A DNA stretch of 64,000 nt, from the NCBI GenBank assembly GCA_013298845.1, contig JAAFJN010000001.1:310001-374000 (forward strand). Reading direction: 5' to 3'. Below the pieces are notes generated by a model that saw only the letters and a program-made list of their open reading frames with translations, searched no databases and had not been told where the DNA came from. Positions within the stretch are counted from its first letter, which is position 1. Each line of letters begins with the position of its first letter. Positions 62,108-64,000 of this stretch are shown piece after piece. The translations under genes were made by a program, and so were the position numbers. This DNA is from Chitinophagales bacterium (GTDB taxonomy: Bacteria; Bacteroidota; Bacteroidia; Chitinophagales; Saprospiraceae).

Positions 62108-63727
62108 ATGAAAAAACGCCTTATTTATCTTTCTTTTTTGGCCGTTCTTCAATGTGGAGCGCTGTTTGCACAAATCAAACCAACGCCGCCCATTGCCGAA
62201 ATGCGCGGTGCCTGGATTGCTTCCGTGGCGAATATTGACTGGCCTTCGGCGCCGAATTTGACCGTTGCGCAGCAGAAAAGCGAGTTCGACAGTATCCTCA
62301 GCGTACTCAAATCAATGGGTATGAACGCCGTTTTTGTACAAATTCGCCCCGCCGGTGATGCCTTGTACCCCACCTCGCTGGCCCCTTGGAGCAAATACCT
62401 CACCGGTCGGCAAGGCGTAGGCCCGGCCCCGGAATACGACCCGCTGGAGTTTATGGTCAAAGCCGCGCACGAACGCCGCATGGAGTTCCACGCGTGGCTC
62501 AATCCTTACCGCGCCACAACGGACCTGGATACGGTCAATTTGCACCCGACCCACCCGTTAAAGTCGCTCTCCAAAGAAAGAAAAGCGGAATGGTTTTTCC
62601 GGTACGGCAACAAATACTATTTTAACCCGGCCAATACGCTGGTGCGCAAATACCTCGAAAATGTCGTTCGTGACGTGGTGGTGCGCTACGATGTGGACGG
62701 TATTCACTTCGACGACTATTTTTACCCTTACCCCGAACCCGGCCAAAACATTGACGATTACGATCAGTTTGTGTCCAATCCGCGTGGTTTTTCCAATATC
62801 TACGACTGGCGGCGCGATAATATCAACCAATTGATCAAAGGCGTGAGCGAAACCATCCACAGCATTAAGCCCTGGGTGCGTTTTGGGGTAAGCCCGTTTG
62901 GGGTATGGCGCAACGCCAGCCGCGACCCCAACGGTTCCAACACCAACGCGGGCATTACCTGCTACGATGACCTCTACGCCGATGTGCTCAACTGGTTGCA
63001 AAAAGGCTGGATTGATTACGTAGCGCCCCAAATTTATTGGAGCATCGGGTTTCCGGCGGCTGATTACCGGACGCTGGTGGACTGGTGGAGCAAACACACC
63101 TACGGCAAACAATTGTACATTGGTCACGCCATTTACAAAATCGGCAACGGCACCCAATACAAAGACCCCAACTGGGATAAACCCGACCAAACCAACCGCC
63201 AGGTGGAGTTGAACCGGGCCACGACGGGTGTCAACGGCAGTTTGTTTTTTTCGACCAAACCGCTGTTGAGCAATAACCTCAAAGTGCAGGATTCGCTGCG
63301 CCAAACGGTGTTCAACAGCCTCGCCCTGATTCCGCAGGTGGCCACCAAATTTAAAACCCCACCCGTTACAGTGGAGTTTTGTAAGGTAAAAGGCAACCGT
63401 GATTCGCTCAAAATTTCGTGGCAGGCTTGTGAAATATTGAGTTACGAAGAAATGCCCTATTATTTTGGCGTTTATCGGTTTAACGGCGACCAAACGGGCA
63501 ACTTCGATGATCCCAAACACCTCGTGGGTATTACAACCTACGGCGCGGAGGAAAAAGACTGGAAATTTGCGGACCAAAACCTGCGCGACGGCGAATATTA
63601 CACGTACAGCGTAGTGGCTTATAACCGCTACCACGCGCCCGGCTCGCCCAGCGATCCGGTGAAAATCAAAAAAACTCGGAACGGAATAAAACGGAAGCGG
63701 CCCCTGGTGGGCTACCTATTTCGCTGA
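62108..63727 (+). CDS. GHL10-family glycosyl hydrolase-like protein, exported
   Basis: 539 residues with a signal peptide (MKKRLIYLSFLAVLQCGALFAQ). The DUF187/GHL10 core is marked by EMRGAWIASVANIDWP, AVFVQIRPAGDALYP, EFHAWLNPYRA, VDGIHFDDYFYPYPEPG and YVAPQIYW. Related enzymes act on cell-wall glycans. A fibronectin-like C-terminal part is followed by an odd, basic tail (TRNGIKRKRPLVGYLFR) that does not look like a natural end; this suggests a breakpoint or frameshift near 63680. Confidence 0.88.
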   Translation: MKKRLIYLSFLAVLQCGALFAQIKPTPPIAEMRGAWIASVANIDWPSAPNLTVAQQKSEFDSILSVLKSMGMNAVFVQIRPAGDALYPTSLAPWSKYLTGRQGVGPAPEYDPLEFMVKAAHERRMEFHAWLNPYRATTDLDTVNLHPTHPLKSLSKERKAEWFFRYGNKYYFNPANTLVRKYLENVVRDVVVRYDVDGIHFDDYFYPYPEPGQNIDDYDQFVSNPRGFSNIYDWRRDNINQLIKGVSETIHSIKPWVRFGVSPFGVWRNASRDPNGSNTNAGITCYDDLYADVLNWLQKGWIDYVAPQIYWSIGFPAADYRTLVDWWSKHTYGKQLYIGHAIYKIGNGTQYKDPNWDKPDQTNRQVELNRATTGVNGSLFFSTKPLLSNNLKVQDSLRQTVFNSLALIPQVATKFKTPPVTVEFCKVKGNRDSLKISWQACEILSYEEMPYYFGVYRFNGDQTGNFDDPKHLVGITTYGAEEKDWKFADQNLRDGEYYTYSVVAYNRYHAPGSPSDPVKIKKTRNGIKRKRPLVGYLFR

Positions 63728-63920
63728 TCAGCCGAGTGCCGAACTGCGTCATGGGCTGGTGCAAATTGCCAGCGCACAAATGATGGAATATCCGCTGAAT
63801 ACTGCGCACGGAGGTCTTGTTGAACAAGCACTGCTCCGGGCGGTATTGGCGGGAACTGCTTCGTATCTGCCCCAAAAAGGTGAACCGGAAACCACCAATT
63901 GCGGTTGTAAGCCGGAGTAA
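63690..63920 (+). pseudogene. Possible gene fragment after the hydrolase
   Basis: A frame from just after TAA 63687-63689 is open for 76 codons to TAA 63918-63920. It encodes GPWWATYFADQPSAELRHGL and ends NCGCKPE. The first ATG is at 63780, so only 46 residues would be made. It overlaps the tail of the hydrolase gene in another frame and may be the end of a gene whose start was lost. I do not recognise the protein. Confidence 0.4.
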
Positions 63921-64000
63921 GGTGGTGCTTTTGTGTTAATACTTATCTTTGGTACGCGCTTTAGTAGCAATTTTCGTTTTTATCCGTCCAAATAGCAACT

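Overview
The window looks like a Bacteroidota chromosome, most probably Saprospirales/Chitinophagales-like; this is inferred from content, not from a database match. Supporting signs are type IX secretion (T9SS) C-terminal sorting domains, many short lipoproteins, DUF3667 and DUF1573 proteins, an orphan propeller sensor kinase, and repeated Bacteroidota-type -7 boxes (TAnnTTTG) ahead of genes. Overall GC is near 50%, with AT-rich islands in accessory regions.

Layout. 1-9.4 kb: the tail of an MFS transporter, then three T9SS cargo genes on the minus strand. Two are paralogues with nearly identical 3' ends; the third is a giant metalloprotease/beta-helix protein. 9.7-16.3 kb: an orphan LytS-like propeller kinase, an unknown cytoplasmic protein and three small lipoproteins, plus the relic of a fourth copy. 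16.3-22.2 kb: housekeeping genes: prfB with its programmed +1 frameshift, two FKBP prolyl isomerases behind an nrnA-type DHH gene, ndk, rbfA and tRNA-Lys(TTT). 22.3-29.5 kb: a DUF3667 protein, an MsbA-like ABC exporter, an Lgt-like protein next to an O6-alkylguanine repair protein, a phosphoesterase, kptA and small secreted proteins. 29.8-36.7 kb: a TetR-controlled tripartite ABC efflux operon (TolC, HlyD, two ATPases, two permeases) with matching operator palindromes at the regulator and the operon. 36.7-44.1 kb: acetyltransferases, DUF1573 proteins, RecQ, CorA and RidA.

44.1-49.2 kb is the accessory region. A small secreted-protein gene is broken by a 127-bp tandem duplication. Its 3' end recurs 1.9 kb downstream as a 342-bp direct repeat. 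Between the repeats lie a 378-bp element with terminal inverted repeats and an AT-rich HNH restriction-type endonuclease gene overlapping a 59-codon ORF. A truncated AraC gene, a stress cluster (eRF1-like, HPF, Dps, BON) and a further decayed copy of the same 3' end follow. This is the best candidate for something not previously described.

49.3-64 kb: a propeller lipoprotein, a 1238-residue cytochrome c/PA14/propeller/DUF1080 protein, an HD phosphohydrolase, a secreted two-family tandem-repeat protein with a peptidoglycan-binding domain, a GNAT-nitrilase fusion, an M20 dipeptidase, a membrane protein and a GHL10 glycosyl hydrolase.

Dispersed through the window are REP-like 21-bp palindromes. 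In four places they directly follow a TAG stop codon, which suggests RAYT-type REP elements. Several genes have a -7 box only 4-7 bases before the start codon, which suggests leaderless mRNAs. All functional calls rest on reading motifs by eye; no searches were run.
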